The notes under the pieces were generated by a model. The model searched no databases, had not been told where the DNA came from, and was given only the letters and a program-made list of their open reading frames with translations. Of a stretch of DNA of 31,662 nucleotides, positions 20,410-27,464 are shown piece after piece (within the stretch, counting starts at the first letter, position 1; each line of letters opens with the position of its first letter). Where the stretch lies: the IMG/VR virus record IMGVR_UViG_3300043570_000593, positions 1 to 31,662 of that record; one strand, written 5' to 3'. The translations under genes were made by a program, and so were the position numbers. This DNA is from a virus.

Positions 20410-22691
20410 GGGTTCAAATCGTACGCTGATAATCTAAGAACATCTTCTAACTCTCTGCCATCAAACCACATAATCATTCCACTCTCTCTTAATTTAGCAA
20501 GAGTTTTTTCGCGGATTGAACCAGCCAAATAAATAGCCTCGACATTGTTAAAATCAACATTTTGAGAAAACATTACTTCTCCAGAACCTCTAGCAAGTTT
20601 AAGTTCTTCTATGTAATCAACAGCATCAATTCGTCCAGTTTTTGAAGAAGCACCCATATAAAAGCCGCCAACATTTGGGTTCTTAACTCCGTAAGAATCG
20701 TCAGAATAGGCAAACCAATCTGTTCGCTTCAACAAATCGTCTGACTTATACACGATTGTATTTCTGCCTCCACCTTTAGTCATGTCTGCTGCTTTTTTGG
20801 GAGAGAAAAATACATAATCAGCGCCACCTGTTCTTATGTCTTTACCTTCACTTAAACCGAAACCTGTTATACCACCATTGTATCGTTCAGTAGTTGCTTG
20901 TAATCTACCGCTTTTAATTAAGCCAACAATGTAATCACTTTGTTCATCTGTGCCTCTGTAACGAATAACTGAGTTATTAAAATCGTGTAGTAAATGCGTC
21001 TTACCTGTTTCTTTTATAATTGCCTTAGTAACTTTATCTGGCATAACGAAACGCAATCTACCTGTGCTATCTATCTCAGTAGTTATTTCACTTAGACTAA
21101 ATCCGTATTTCTTTTCTAAGGCTTTTAATCGTGATTTCCGTAGAGCGTTAGTCGCCTTCTTATCTTCTTGGTGGAACAGAGCAAGGATTTGGTTATCTCT
21201 TAAAAGGTCAATGTCTGCTTGTGAGGGTAGGCGGTTAGCAGTAATACCTAAATCTTTCATTACTTCTTGTATTTGAGCAGGAGTTGCTTTGCCCGGAATC
21301 ATAACTTTTATTTGTCCATCTAAAGCAAACCCATCATCAACGCTACTTATAACTCGAACGGCTACTCCGTTAGGATAATATCTTGTGTAAGTTGTTCCTT
21401 GACGACCGATGAATTCAAAGTCGCCTGAGTTACCTAGTCCATCATCGAAAGTCTGGAATTTAAGTACGCCATTTCTTTTCTTATCTAAAACGGCTACTCG
21501 TTCTTTACTCCACTCGCCATTATCTCGCGCCACGCTTCGTTCTATCTTTTGTAACAATAATGTTTTAGATACATCTGTTGCTTTGAATCTTAATTCTGTA
21601 TGTGGGCTTCCGTTAAAGATAACTCGTTCTGCATGAACATTAAGTCCTTCAATTTCTCCAGCATCGTATTGAAACGCAGTTCCTTTACCGTTATCTGCAA
21701 AAGCAGAGGTAACAGCATTTTCAGGCGTCCGTAGGTTAGCAATAGGAATAGTTGGAAGTAATGGCATTGGAATATCAATAACAGGTGGAGCAATCTTTGC
21801 TGGTGGCATAAAAGATTGAGCAAGTGATGAGTCAGGTTCAAGTAATGAGATAGAACAACGGCACATAATATGAGCAGGTGGGTTGAATACTCCGTTAGGA
21901 AAAGATTCATTCCATACAGTTGATTTACCATTCATCGGCATACAAATATCACAAGTGCGTTCATCGGTAGAAGTACTCCACCGTTTCATAGACTTAGGGT
22001 GCGCCCAACCTTGTTCAACGGCTTGAGTAAATCCTAAATACCTTCCGTGATTTTCTGCCATAAGTATTTCGTGACGAGCAATCATATTGGCTCTGTACTT
22101 AATCATTTTTTTGTATTGGCGCTCGCCCATAGCAAGTCGCTGAGCCGCAGTTATCTTTCCTGCTCTCACCTGTTCATCTAAGTTATCTATGAACTTTCCA
22201 AAACTAATTGCTTGTCGGTCATTTAAACCAATCACACTTCTTAATTTTCTAGCGGTATCGTAAACAGTTACATTCTGAGTAAAGGCTTCTGAAACAGTTT
22301 GGCGAATAATGCTTCTTGTTGTATCCGTTACCGCTGTTACTAACTGAGCAGATTGATTAGTTGCCCACTCAATACTTCTTGGGTCTGTAAAGTCGAAGCG
22401 ACCTTTAAATCCAACTTTAGGAAAGCCACCGCCAATGTTGTCTTGTATTACTTGACCAAAGGTAGAAGCGGTTTGATTAATCATTTGAGCAGAAGAATCC
22501 CAAGGGAAGGCATCTACAACTCGTTCTATATTCTTTGCATCTAACGCCTCACGAACAGCATTAGACATCGCCGCCGCTTGTAAATCCGAATCATGCGTTT
22601 GAAGTATTCGTCTTACTTCTCGCTCGGCTGGAGTTAGTGGAATTGGGTCGGGGCGTGGTTCATCTCTCCTTGCTTTATTAACAAGAAGCAT
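20406..22691 (-). CDS. MuF-like head morphogenesis protein with C-terminal putative ADP-ribosyltransferase (761 aa)
   Basis: Residues 1-285 are a MuF-type minor head protein: helical start, then RANMIARHEILMAENHGRY, WSTSTDERTCDICMPMNGK (C247, C250) and FNPPAHIMCRCSISL (H274, C277, C279). After a Pro-rich linker (295-320) come about 440 further residues, far longer than a plain MuF. The last 200 read HLLHDFNNSVIRYRG, IVGLIKSGRLQATTERY, TGGADYVFFSPKK and GSGEVMFSQNVDFNNVEAIY. The order (H-x-x-x-x-x-N, I-x-S-G-x-L, G-G-x-x-Y-V-F-F, E705-V-M-F) resembles DarT-type or related ADP-ribosyltransferases. MuF proteins with toxin-like C-termini are known from other phages. MuF identity is sure; the transferase call is inference. 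Confidence 0.85.
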   Translation of the reverse strand: MLLVNKARRDEPRPDPIPLTPAEREVRRILQTHDSDLQAAAMSNAVREALDAKNIERVVDAFPWDSSAQMINQTASTFGQVIQDNIGGGFPKVGFKGRFDFTDPRSIEWATNQSAQLVTAVTDTTRSIIRQTVSEAFTQNVTVYDTARKLRSVIGLNDRQAISFGKFIDNLDEQVRAGKITAAQRLAMGERQYKKMIKYRANMIARHEILMAENHGRYLGFTQAVEQGWAHPKSMKRWSTSTDERTCDICMPMNGKSTVWNESFPNGVFNPPAHIMCRCSISLLEPDSSLAQSFMPPAKIAPPVIDIPMPLLPTIPIANLRTPENAVTSAFADNGKGTAFQYDAGEIEGLNVHAERVIFNGSPHTELRFKATDVSKTLLLQKIERSVARDNGEWSKERVAVLDKKRNGVLKFQTFDDGLGNSGDFEFIGRQGTTYTRYYPNGVAVRVISSVDDGFALDGQIKVMIPGKATPAQIQEVMKDLGITANRLPSQADIDLLRDNQILALFHQEDKKATNALRKSRLKALEKKYGFSLSEITTEIDSTGRLRFVMPDKVTKAIIKETGKTHLLHDFNNSVIRYRGTDEQSDYIVGLIKSGRLQATTERYNGGITGFGLSEGKDIRTGGADYVFFSPKKAADMTKGGGRNTIVYKSDDLLKRTDWFAYSDDSYGVKNPNVGGFYMGASSKTGRIDAVDYIEELKLARGSGEVMFSQNVDFNNVEAIYLAGSIREKTLAKLRESGMIMWFDGRELEDVLRLSAYDLNP

Positions 22692-23963
22692 TTAATCCAC
22701 CAAGTTCTCCGCAGGAGGCAAAGATGCCTGTTCTCTTAGATAAGCCTCTAGGTTTTCATCTGGCATTAATACTCCAGCGGCGGTGAGTTTCTGTACATAA
22801 TCAGCAAGTTCACCCAAGTCCACACTAGATACTTGACCATAAGTTAAGTAAGGCATTAATTCAGAATTCATAGAATTGAGTTTAATAAGACGAGGAATTG
22901 CATACTGGTTAAATACTTCTGCAATTGATTTAGCAATAGCATCAATACTCATTGTCCATAGGTCCATCTTTTGTGAGCCTAGAGAGAACGAACCAACTCG
23001 CTCATGTCCAAGAAGGATAAAGTCAGTTAGAACCGACATTGATATTCTTTGGTCATAACGAGAAATTACTTTGTCTGTATCAAATTGGCGAGTGCCGCCT
23101 GAAGAAAGTAGTTCAAGAGAGAACATTTCATTGTTGTTCTCGTCATACATCTTAGGAAAAATTACGCCTTCTTGTTCATTACGCTTAATGTTTTGAACGA
23201 TACTTGTAATCTCTGCTAAGACGGCTTGCTGTGCCGCTGAGGCACCACTCGATAAATACTCAGGTGGAACTTTGGCAACAGGAAGTCCTGCTAAATCTCT
23301 TTCTATGCCAATTGCTTCAATTTCTTCGATACGGCGCTTGTAATACCAAGGACGGAAACAGTTACGAAGTAATGAACGACCTTCAGGATTGTTTTTATTT
23401 ACAGTTGTACGGAATAGCAAACCTTTTTCAATAGGGATTTCTCTAAAGCCGCCACCAGTTGGGTCAATTTGACGGAAGCCTTGGATACCGCCTTCTTGGT
23501 CCATCATCCAGTTATTCAAAGTTTCTTGAGCACGAATTGGGAACTTACGCCAACCAATCTTTCCGTCTTTGTATTTTGATTTACGCTTAGGGTCGTCAAC
23601 ATCTCCACCACGAACTTTGTAAACAATCTCATGGAATGAGAATCCATAAACAAGCATTGAAAGTATTGAAGCAAGTGTTTGGTCAAACGAGTCGCTCATA
23701 TCTTCTAAACATTGGTCAACGAACTCTGCTATTTCTTTTGCTTCATCAGAATCATCGTAAGGGTCAATTCTCCAATCAAGACGGAGAGTTACTTTTTCAA
23801 TTGCATAAAGGATTGAACCGATAACTGGGTCGTTGTCTGCCATCTCTCGATAGACAAGAAGTCCTCTGCGACCACGAAGTTGATTTAAAAATTCCTCAGT
23901 AATGAAACCGCCACTACGGCGCAGACCAGTAGTACCTAATTCATTTAAGTCAGGCTTTGCCAT
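22692..23963 (-). CDS. Portal protein (DUF935-like, 423 aa)
   Basis: The sequence includes LLVYREMADNDPVIGSILYA, EKVTLRLDWRIDPYDDSDEA, SILSMLVYGFSFHEIVYKV and GRSLLRNCFRPWYYKRR, followed by IGIERDLAGLPVAKVPPEYL and ISMSVLTDFILLGHERVGSF. This order is characteristic of DUF935-type portal proteins, which form the dodecameric DNA channel at one capsid vertex. The length of 423 is typical. TAA-ATG adjacency with the MuF gene gives the usual portal-MuF pair. The ribosome site is TAGGAAACCCC. The terminase that would normally precede it is not directly upstream; SSB and WhiB genes are there instead. Confidence 0.92.
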   Translation of the reverse strand: MAKPDLNELGTTGLRRSGGFITEEFLNQLRGRRGLLVYREMADNDPVIGSILYAIEKVTLRLDWRIDPYDDSDEAKEIAEFVDQCLEDMSDSFDQTLASILSMLVYGFSFHEIVYKVRGGDVDDPKRKSKYKDGKIGWRKFPIRAQETLNNWMMDQEGGIQGFRQIDPTGGGFREIPIEKGLLFRTTVNKNNPEGRSLLRNCFRPWYYKRRIEEIEAIGIERDLAGLPVAKVPPEYLSSGASAAQQAVLAEITSIVQNIKRNEQEGVIFPKMYDENNNEMFSLELLSSGGTRQFDTDKVISRYDQRISMSVLTDFILLGHERVGSFSLGSQKMDLWTMSIDAIAKSIAEVFNQYAIPRLIKLNSMNSELMPYLTYGQVSSVDLGELADYVQKLTAAGVLMPDENLEAYLREQASLPPAENLVD

Positions 23964-23971
23964 GGGGTTTC

Positions 23972-24121
23972 CTAATCGTTCGATTTAGTCATTTTAGAGA
24001 TTAAGGATAACGCCTCGTCCGAAGAAAACCCACCCTCGAGAAGCGATTTATAGATTTCATGTAATCTAATCGCTGATACAACGAGGGGGGTCAGTTCCTC
24101 TGAATGAGTTATTGGTTCCAT
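23972..24121 (-). CDS. Small hypothetical protein before portal (49 aa)
   Basis: Taken from the ATG at 24121: MEPITHSEELTPLVVSAIRL, HEIYKSLLEGGFSSDEALSL, then ISKMTKSND. An ATG at 24139 (MLSFRN...) is an alternative; it has AAGGGA directly against it, which is too close. Small helical proteins with E-L-x-P-L-V-x-x-A-I-x-L-H-E-x-Y-x-S-L ... G-F-x-x-D-E-A-L are common in actinobacteriophages; function unknown. It lies eight bases before portal. Confidence 0.7.
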   Translation of the reverse strand: MEPITHSEELTPLVVSAIRLHEIYKSLLEGGFSSDEALSLISKMTKSND

Positions 24122-24159
24122 ATTACGAAAGGATAACATTCCCTTCGTAATTAAGTTTC

Positions 24160-24621
24160 TTAAAAAGGAGGAATGTCGTCTGATGGCGTGGTTGCCCAAC
24201 CGCCACCTGTAACAGTTACTCCATTACTCCAAGGATTATCTTCTTTACTTGCTACTTTCTGATAAGGATAGCGGTCCACTTTTGCTACCGCTCTTGCTAA
24301 TGAAACGGCTACCTTTGTAGCAGTTACTTCCATTCGAGAACGCTTCTCTCCTGTTTTCTTATCTTCCCAAGAGGTTGTGTAAGCCTTTCCAAAGACAATT
24401 ACTTCATCGCCTTTACCGATTGAGTCGGCTACATATTCGGCTTGTTTATCCCAAACAATAATGTTCCAGAAAGTTGGGTTCTTTGAATCCCAATTACCTT
24501 CAGGTGTTTTAAATCTTTCAGAGGTTCCAACAGAGAACTTTGCTACTGCTTTACCTTGTGGTGTGAACTTAAGTTCAACATCGGCAGTTAGATTGCCAAC
24601 GATAGTTACTGGTACGGACAT
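24160..24621 (-). CDS. ssb: Single-stranded DNA-binding protein (153 aa)
   Basis: OB-fold SSB. It begins MSVPVTIVGNLTADVELKFT, followed by GKAVAKFSVGTSERFKTPEG, TFWNIIVWDKQAEYVADSIG and KGDEVIVFGKAYTTSWEDKK. The end DDIPPF is the acidic C-terminal tip used to recruit replication and repair partners. It binds phage single-stranded DNA during replication or recombination. Length and motif order are normal. The ribosome site AAAGGA precedes the ATG. It lies between WhiB and portal, so an early-type gene is transcribed with the head genes. Confidence 0.96.
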   Translation of the reverse strand: MSVPVTIVGNLTADVELKFTPQGKAVAKFSVGTSERFKTPEGNWDSKNPTFWNIIVWDKQAEYVADSIGKGDEVIVFGKAYTTSWEDKKTGEKRSRMEVTATKVAVSLARAVAKVDRYPYQKVASKEDNPWSNGVTVTGGGWATTPSDDIPPF

Positions 24622-24661
24622 TTGTTTCCTTTTCTTCTAGCGAGATAGTGCCGAAGCACGA

Positions 24662-24973
24662 TTAGGGTAAGAATTGAGAAAAAGCCTTCATTAATTTATA
24701 AGGTTCAATCTCATCTCTTTTTTGTATTTGTTTTCTTTCTTTTTCATCTGTGCCGCCCCATATACCTTCAACATCTGTGCCGATTGCATAAGTGCGACAA
24801 GCCGACTGTACAGGGCAGGTCCGACAAAGTCCTTTAGCGATTTCCGTAATCTTTATAAAGTTGTTATTTCGTTCAGGGAAGAACAATTCGGGGTCGGTTA
24901 TGGCGCAAGGCTCAAAACCAGTTGTTGGTGGATAAGGCGGTGGTGATGAATTCACAAATTGCGTCCGAGCCAC
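24662..24973 (-). CDS. WhiB-family iron-sulfur transcriptional regulator (103 aa)
   Basis: The four cysteines are in the WhiB order: C23 (GFEPCAITDPELFFPE), C50 and C53 (GLCRTCPVQ), C59 (SACRTYA), followed by EGIWGGTDEKER (69-80), the glycine-rich turn that contacts the sigma factor. WhiB proteins carry a [4Fe-4S] cluster, bind the principal sigma factor and are confined to Actinobacteria and their phages, which makes this the best host marker in the window. It may redirect host or phage promoters. The start is a GTG at 24973 without a clear ribosome site, 22 bases inside the upstream membrane-peptide gene, so coupling is likely. Confidence 0.94.
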   Translation of the reverse strand: MARTQFVNSSPPPYPPTTGFEPCAITDPELFFPERNNNFIKITEIAKGLCRTCPVQSACRTYAIGTDVEGIWGGTDEKERKQIQKRDEIEPYKLMKAFSQFLP

Positions 24974-25074
24974 ATAACAAAGATAAGGGCTAGTGGAACT
25001 AATATCAAAACTGGAGAGAAGTAACCTAATCCGTTCTCAAGATACGAATACATTGAGCCAACAGCAGTTCCCAA
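24952..25074 (-). CDS. Small membrane protein (40 aa)
   Basis: From TTG at 25074 the peptide starts LGTAVGSMYSYLENGLGYF, then has SPVLILVPLALIFVMWLG as a single membrane helix, and ends RNL. An ATG at 25053 would give 33 residues but has no ribosome site, while the TTG has GGA eight bases upstream. It follows the XapX-like gene directly and overlaps the WhiB start. Two membrane proteins in tandem suggest a joint membrane function; which one is not shown. Confidence 0.6.
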   Translation of the reverse strand: MGTAVGSMYSYLENGLGYFSPVLILVPLALIFVMWLGRNL

Positions 25075-25077
25075 TTT

Positions 25078-25236
25078 TTATTTCCAAAGAAAAGTCATTA
25101 ATACCAACCCAAGATAAACTCCAACTACACCTGCGATTCCGGCGGCGGTTGGTGGTGCTGGGATTGGAAACTTTAATAATGTAAAGACTGAACCAACTGC
25201 AATACCTGTAACAAGGCTAAGAATTATCGCCTTCAT
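25078..25236 (-). CDS. XapX-like small membrane protein (52 aa)
   Basis: Reads MKAIILSLVTGIAVGSVFTL, LKFPIPAPPTAAGIAG, VVGVYLGLVLMTFLWK. The pattern S-L-x-x-G-x-x-V-G-x-x-F-x-L-L-K-x-P-I-P-A-P-P-x-x-A-G-I-x-G-x-x-G-x-x-L-G is that of the XapX (DUF1427) family: two membrane helices around a conserved P-I-P-A-P-P turn. The family is bacterial and of uncertain function; I would not have expected it in a phage. The ribosome site CCAAGGAG is strong. The ATG lies 20 bases inside the upstream gene. Confidence 0.82.
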   Translation of the reverse strand: MKAIILSLVTGIAVGSVFTLLKFPIPAPPTAAGIAGVVGVYLGLVLMTFLWK

Positions 25237-25486
25237 TTTCAACTCCTTGGTCTAAGTGATGTTGTATCGCACCAGTATCAATGGCGTGTTGCAACATTCC
25301 GCTCTTTCGCCAGATTGGTAAATCGGGCTCGGAGTGAGTACTAAACCAGTAATTGCCTTCACTGTCTATCCACTCACTTACCAGTATCCAAGTAGTACAC
25401 ATCGCACCTTCTTTGTCAAGAAGGGTCGCAAGACCTTGAACAGCATGATTTACGGCATCCATTTTTGCTTCTGCGTCATCAGACAT
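25217..25486 (-). CDS. Conserved hypothetical protein (89 aa)
   Basis: Reads MSDDAEAKMDAVNHAVQGLA, then CTTWILVSEWIDSEGNYWFS, PDLPIWRKSGMLQHAIDTG and a short acidic tail. The T-T-W-I-L-V-S-E-W-x-D-x-x-G-x-x-W-F ... P-x-W-R-x-x-G-M-L block recurs in small actinobacteriophage proteins whose role is unknown. The ribosome site GAGAGGGG precedes the ATG. No membrane segment or metal site is visible. Confidence 0.75.
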   Translation of the reverse strand: MSDDAEAKMDAVNHAVQGLATLLDKEGAMCTTWILVSEWIDSEGNYWFSTHSEPDLPIWRKSGMLQHAIDTGAIQHHLDQGVENEGDNS

Positions 25487-25522
25487 AGCGACCCCTCTCG
25501 TTAGATAAGAGTAACTTAATAA

Positions 25523-25633
25523 TTAACTTTTTTGTCGCTTATGCCTTGTATCAATAATGTCACAAACCACACACTCTTGGTCGCCATAAAGCCACTCTCC
25601 ACACTTGCAACGATAGACTTTTGAATCAGCCAT
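25523..25633 (-). CDS. Zinc-ribbon-like microprotein (36 aa)
   Basis: The ORF reads MADSKVYRCKCGEWLYGDQE, then CVVCDIIDTRHKRQKS. The cysteines C9, C11, C21 and C24 are spaced as in a compact zinc ribbon. The ATG overlaps the end of the upstream gene by eight bases, in keeping with the local style. Function unknown; a role in RNA or protein contact is possible. Confidence 0.65.
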   Translation of the reverse strand: MADSKVYRCKCGEWLYGDQECVVCDIIDTRHKRQKS

Positions 25634-25880
25634 TATTAGGTTTTAATGTTTCCGATATTGCCATCATTACACCTACAACAAAAGGTTGCATTTCTGAAGG
25701 TTCTACTTGAGTGGCTAGGAAGTTAATGTGTTTGCTAACAGACTTAAGAGCGGCTTCTGCTTCTTCAATATACGAAATCTGCACAGTAGGAGGCAAGTCT
25801 TCAAAATGAGGAAGTCCATCTTTGCCAGCGTATTCATAAATAGAGCGAGCAACATCTTGAACAATAAATGGAATAGCCAT
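25626..25880 (-). CDS. Hypothetical protein (84 aa)
   Basis: Reads MAIPFIVQDVARSIYEYAGK, DGLPHFEDLPPTVQISYIEE, and ends AISETLKPNNG. Mostly helical; the block F-E-D-L-P-P-x-V-Q-I-x-Y-I-E-E-A-E-A-A-L resembles small helical proteins of actinobacteriophages that often carry W-x-x-L-P-x-x-x-x-x-x-Y. No function known. The ribosome site is poor, and it begins four bases after the proteasome-like gene ends, so coupling is likely. Confidence 0.72.
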   Translation of the reverse strand: MAIPFIVQDVARSIYEYAGKDGLPHFEDLPPTVQISYIEEAEAALKSVSKHINFLATQVEPSEMQPFVVGVMMAISETLKPNNG

Positions 25881-25884
25881 GAAT

Positions 25885-26439
25885 TTATTTTACAGCCTTT
25901 TTCTTTATAATCGGTTTCTTTTGAGTATGAAAAGTAAATGGCGGTGCGGTGTATGGGTCTATCTCTGAAGCAATTTGTAATGCGGTTGGAATGTCTGCTT
26001 TTGCTTTAAGTGCTCCTATTGCTAAAGATGAACCCGAACCAATTCCATAAATACCAGCGGCATCAAGACAAACGGATAAATCATCACTTATTTCAAAGAC
26101 TTCACCCTCAATAGATACCAAGAAAGCAAACTTAGTTTCATCATCTTCAGCATCCCATTTGTACTCGTTCTCTTTAAAACTCTTTTTCAGAGAGGGGATA
26201 ACTACTGAAATCATAAAGTGGTAAAGGTCTTTCTTGTCCATAACAGTAGGGATAGGCGGTTCCCAAATATGTTGAACAATGTCGCAAGCGGCTACTTCGC
26301 CACTTCCAGCAATCATGTATGGACCAGTATTAGTTACTTTAACCATTTTAGGGTGGTTATATTTTCTTTCAGCAGTAACAAGAGAATCAGAACCCATAAC
26401 TACGCCATCGGCGAATTGGACAGCAACGATTGTGGTCAT
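25885..26439 (-). CDS. Proteasome-beta / HslV-like Ntn hydrolase (184 aa)
   Basis: The start is set at the ATG at 26439, so that Met removal exposes Thr1: TTIVAVQFADGVVMGSDSLV. Counting from that Thr, D17 and K33 (NHPKMVKV) fall exactly where the 20S proteasome catalytic triad T1-D17-K33 lies. Further typical blocks are YMIAGSGEVAACDIVQHIW and YGIGSGSSLAIGALKAKAD, the loop carrying the conserved serine. It is therefore probably an active N-terminal-nucleophile threonine protease of the proteasome/HslV fold, without a visible ATPase partner. A TTG start seven codons upstream would bury Thr1. The C-terminus is basic (KKPIIKKKAVK). Confidence 0.85.
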   Translation of the reverse strand: MTTIVAVQFADGVVMGSDSLVTAERKYNHPKMVKVTNTGPYMIAGSGEVAACDIVQHIWEPPIPTVMDKKDLYHFMISVVIPSLKKSFKENEYKWDAEDDETKFAFLVSIEGEVFEISDDLSVCLDAAGIYGIGSGSSLAIGALKAKADIPTALQIASEIDPYTAPPFTFHTQKKPIIKKKAVK

Positions 26440-26496
26440 GCTTGGAAGTCTAAAAGACAAACCTTAAAAACACCAAGAACGACTCCATAATTCAAA

Positions 26497-26513
26497 AAAC
26501 TAAACCTTAGTTT
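26497..26513 (-). terminator. Weak A/T-rich hairpin after the lysozyme-like gene
   Basis: AAACTAA (26497-26503) and TTAGTTT (26507-26513) form a 7-bp A/T stem with a 3-base loop overlapping the stop codon, followed on the minus strand by TTTTGAATT. The stem is weak; a terminator function is uncertain. Confidence 0.35.
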
Positions 26514-26961
26514 AATACCAGCCGTTGCGTTCTTTGAACGATTTTGCCTTACATGGGGAGCCGTATCTGTGTTCGATATAGCCAAGTCCCCACTCAATTT
26601 GTTTTACTGGGTCTTTAAGAAAGTTAATCTTTTCAGCAGTTGTGTGGTTTGGCATATTGCGCTGAGGGATTCCGTGGTCCTTAGTTGGAGAAACGGCTTT
26701 GTAGTTCCAAGCAGATTCTTTACCCCATACCCAGTTAAGACATTTCCACTCTTTCTTGTTTGTCCAGCCATAGTCAGCAAGTTTCTTCTTTGCTACAAGG
26801 CGAGCCTCTTGAGGGTTGAGTGGAGTCGGCTCAACTTTCTTTACTACAACAGGAGCCGTTACTACGACTTGTTCTTGATTAAAGTAGCCGCCAATTCCGA
26901 TTCCGATAACTGCGGCAAGGACTGAGATAACAATTTGATTTTCATATTTAGTGAGTTTCAC
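26512..26961 (-). CDS. Membrane-anchored lysozyme-like / transglycosylase domain protein (149 aa)
   Basis: The N-terminal helix NQIVISVLAAVIGIGIGGYF (about 8-27) is a signal anchor. After a Pro/Val linker the domain begins KKEWKCLNWVWGKESAWNYK with E82 in the catalytic position, then DHGIPQRNMPNHTTAEKINF and KQIEWGLGYIEHRYGSPC. The W-x-C-L-x-x-x-W-x-x-E-S-x-W-N ... G-I-P-Q ... Q-I-x-W-G-L-x-Y-I-x-x-R-Y-G-x-P-C-x-A pattern is the actinobacterial aggregation-promoting-factor / RpfB-like lysozyme fold. C74 and C137 could form a disulfide. It probably cleaves peptidoglycan from outside the membrane, for lysis or superinfection control. The start is GTG after GGTGA. Confidence 0.83.
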   Translation of the reverse strand: MKLTKYENQIVISVLAAVIGIGIGGYFNQEQVVVTAPVVVKKVEPTPLNPQEARLVAKKKLADYGWTNKKEWKCLNWVWGKESAWNYKAVSPTKDHGIPQRNMPNHTTAEKINFLKDPVKQIEWGLGYIEHRYGSPCKAKSFKERNGWY

Positions 26962-27070
26962 CGTTCACCAATCGACGGAGTTCTTCCATGCTCGCTTGTT
27001 GGGTCACAAATCGGAGCGTGTAAGTGCCTTCGGTTGAAGGTCTTTTGCTTTCGCTAATGGCTTTAGCAAT
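26948..27070 (-). CDS. Possible small ORF with non-canonical start (about 40 aa)
   Basis: The frame from an ATT at 27070 to the TAA at 26948-26950 encodes AKAISESKRPSTEGTYTLRF and VTQQASMEELRRLVNGETH, which reads like a genuine C-terminus and overlaps the lysozyme GTG by 14 bases. An in-frame stop lies three codons upstream of the ATT, and no ATG, GTG or TTG precedes the conserved-looking part; an internal GTG gives only 18 residues. It may be a real gene with a rare start, the end of a frameshifted gene, or chance. Confidence 0.35.
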   Translation of the reverse strand: MAKAISESKRPSTEGTYTLRFVTQQASMEELRRLVNGETH

Positions 27071-27112
27071 TGCGGTCTATCTTTTTACAACTCTAAAAGT
27101 CTAGCAGTCGTA

Positions 27113-27433
27113 TTAAAGGATAGAGGAATCTTCCAACCGATAATCGCCAATTTCAACTACCTGATGTCCGTGAGCCATCTCTTGTGCTTTGTGTATGGCA
27201 TAAGCAAATGAGCGCATTTCATTAAATGGTAATTGATAACGAGTTAGCGTGTCTCGTACTGATTCGAGAGCCAAATGCCCTCCTTCAGTTTTTAATACCG
27301 CAACAATTGTCTGTGTGTCGTTATCATAAGCGGCACTAGCAACTTGTGTATGGGTTTTGAGAATGCGTTGTAATGTTTCCACTCCACTTAAAAAATCAAG
27401 TGATGGAACGGCGGTCGTAGCATACAAGGTCAT
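27113..27433 (-). CDS. Hypothetical protein (106 aa)
   Basis: Reads MTLYATTAVPSLDFLSGVET, LQRILKTHTQVASAAYDNDT and QTIVAVLKTEGGHLALES, ending IGDYRLEDSSIL. It could be a small alpha/beta fold (helix, strand, strand, helix). No family recognised. The strong ribosome site CCAAGGAGG precedes the ATG, and a tandem 14-bp repeat lies a further 30 bases upstream, so this gene may begin a regulated unit. Confidence 0.7.
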   Translation of the reverse strand: MTLYATTAVPSLDFLSGVETLQRILKTHTQVASAAYDNDTQTIVAVLKTEGGHLALESVRDTLTRYQLPFNEMRSFAYAIHKAQEMAHGHQVVEIGDYRLEDSSIL

Positions 27434-27464
27434 AGTTAGCCTCCTTGGAACATAATGCTAACAC

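Noticed and set aside
21590-21931. Leu-rich 113-codon frame within the MuF gene
   Set aside because: It looks membrane-like only because it is a frame-shifted reading of the Pro-rich MuF linker; it has no ribosome site and no gap to fill.
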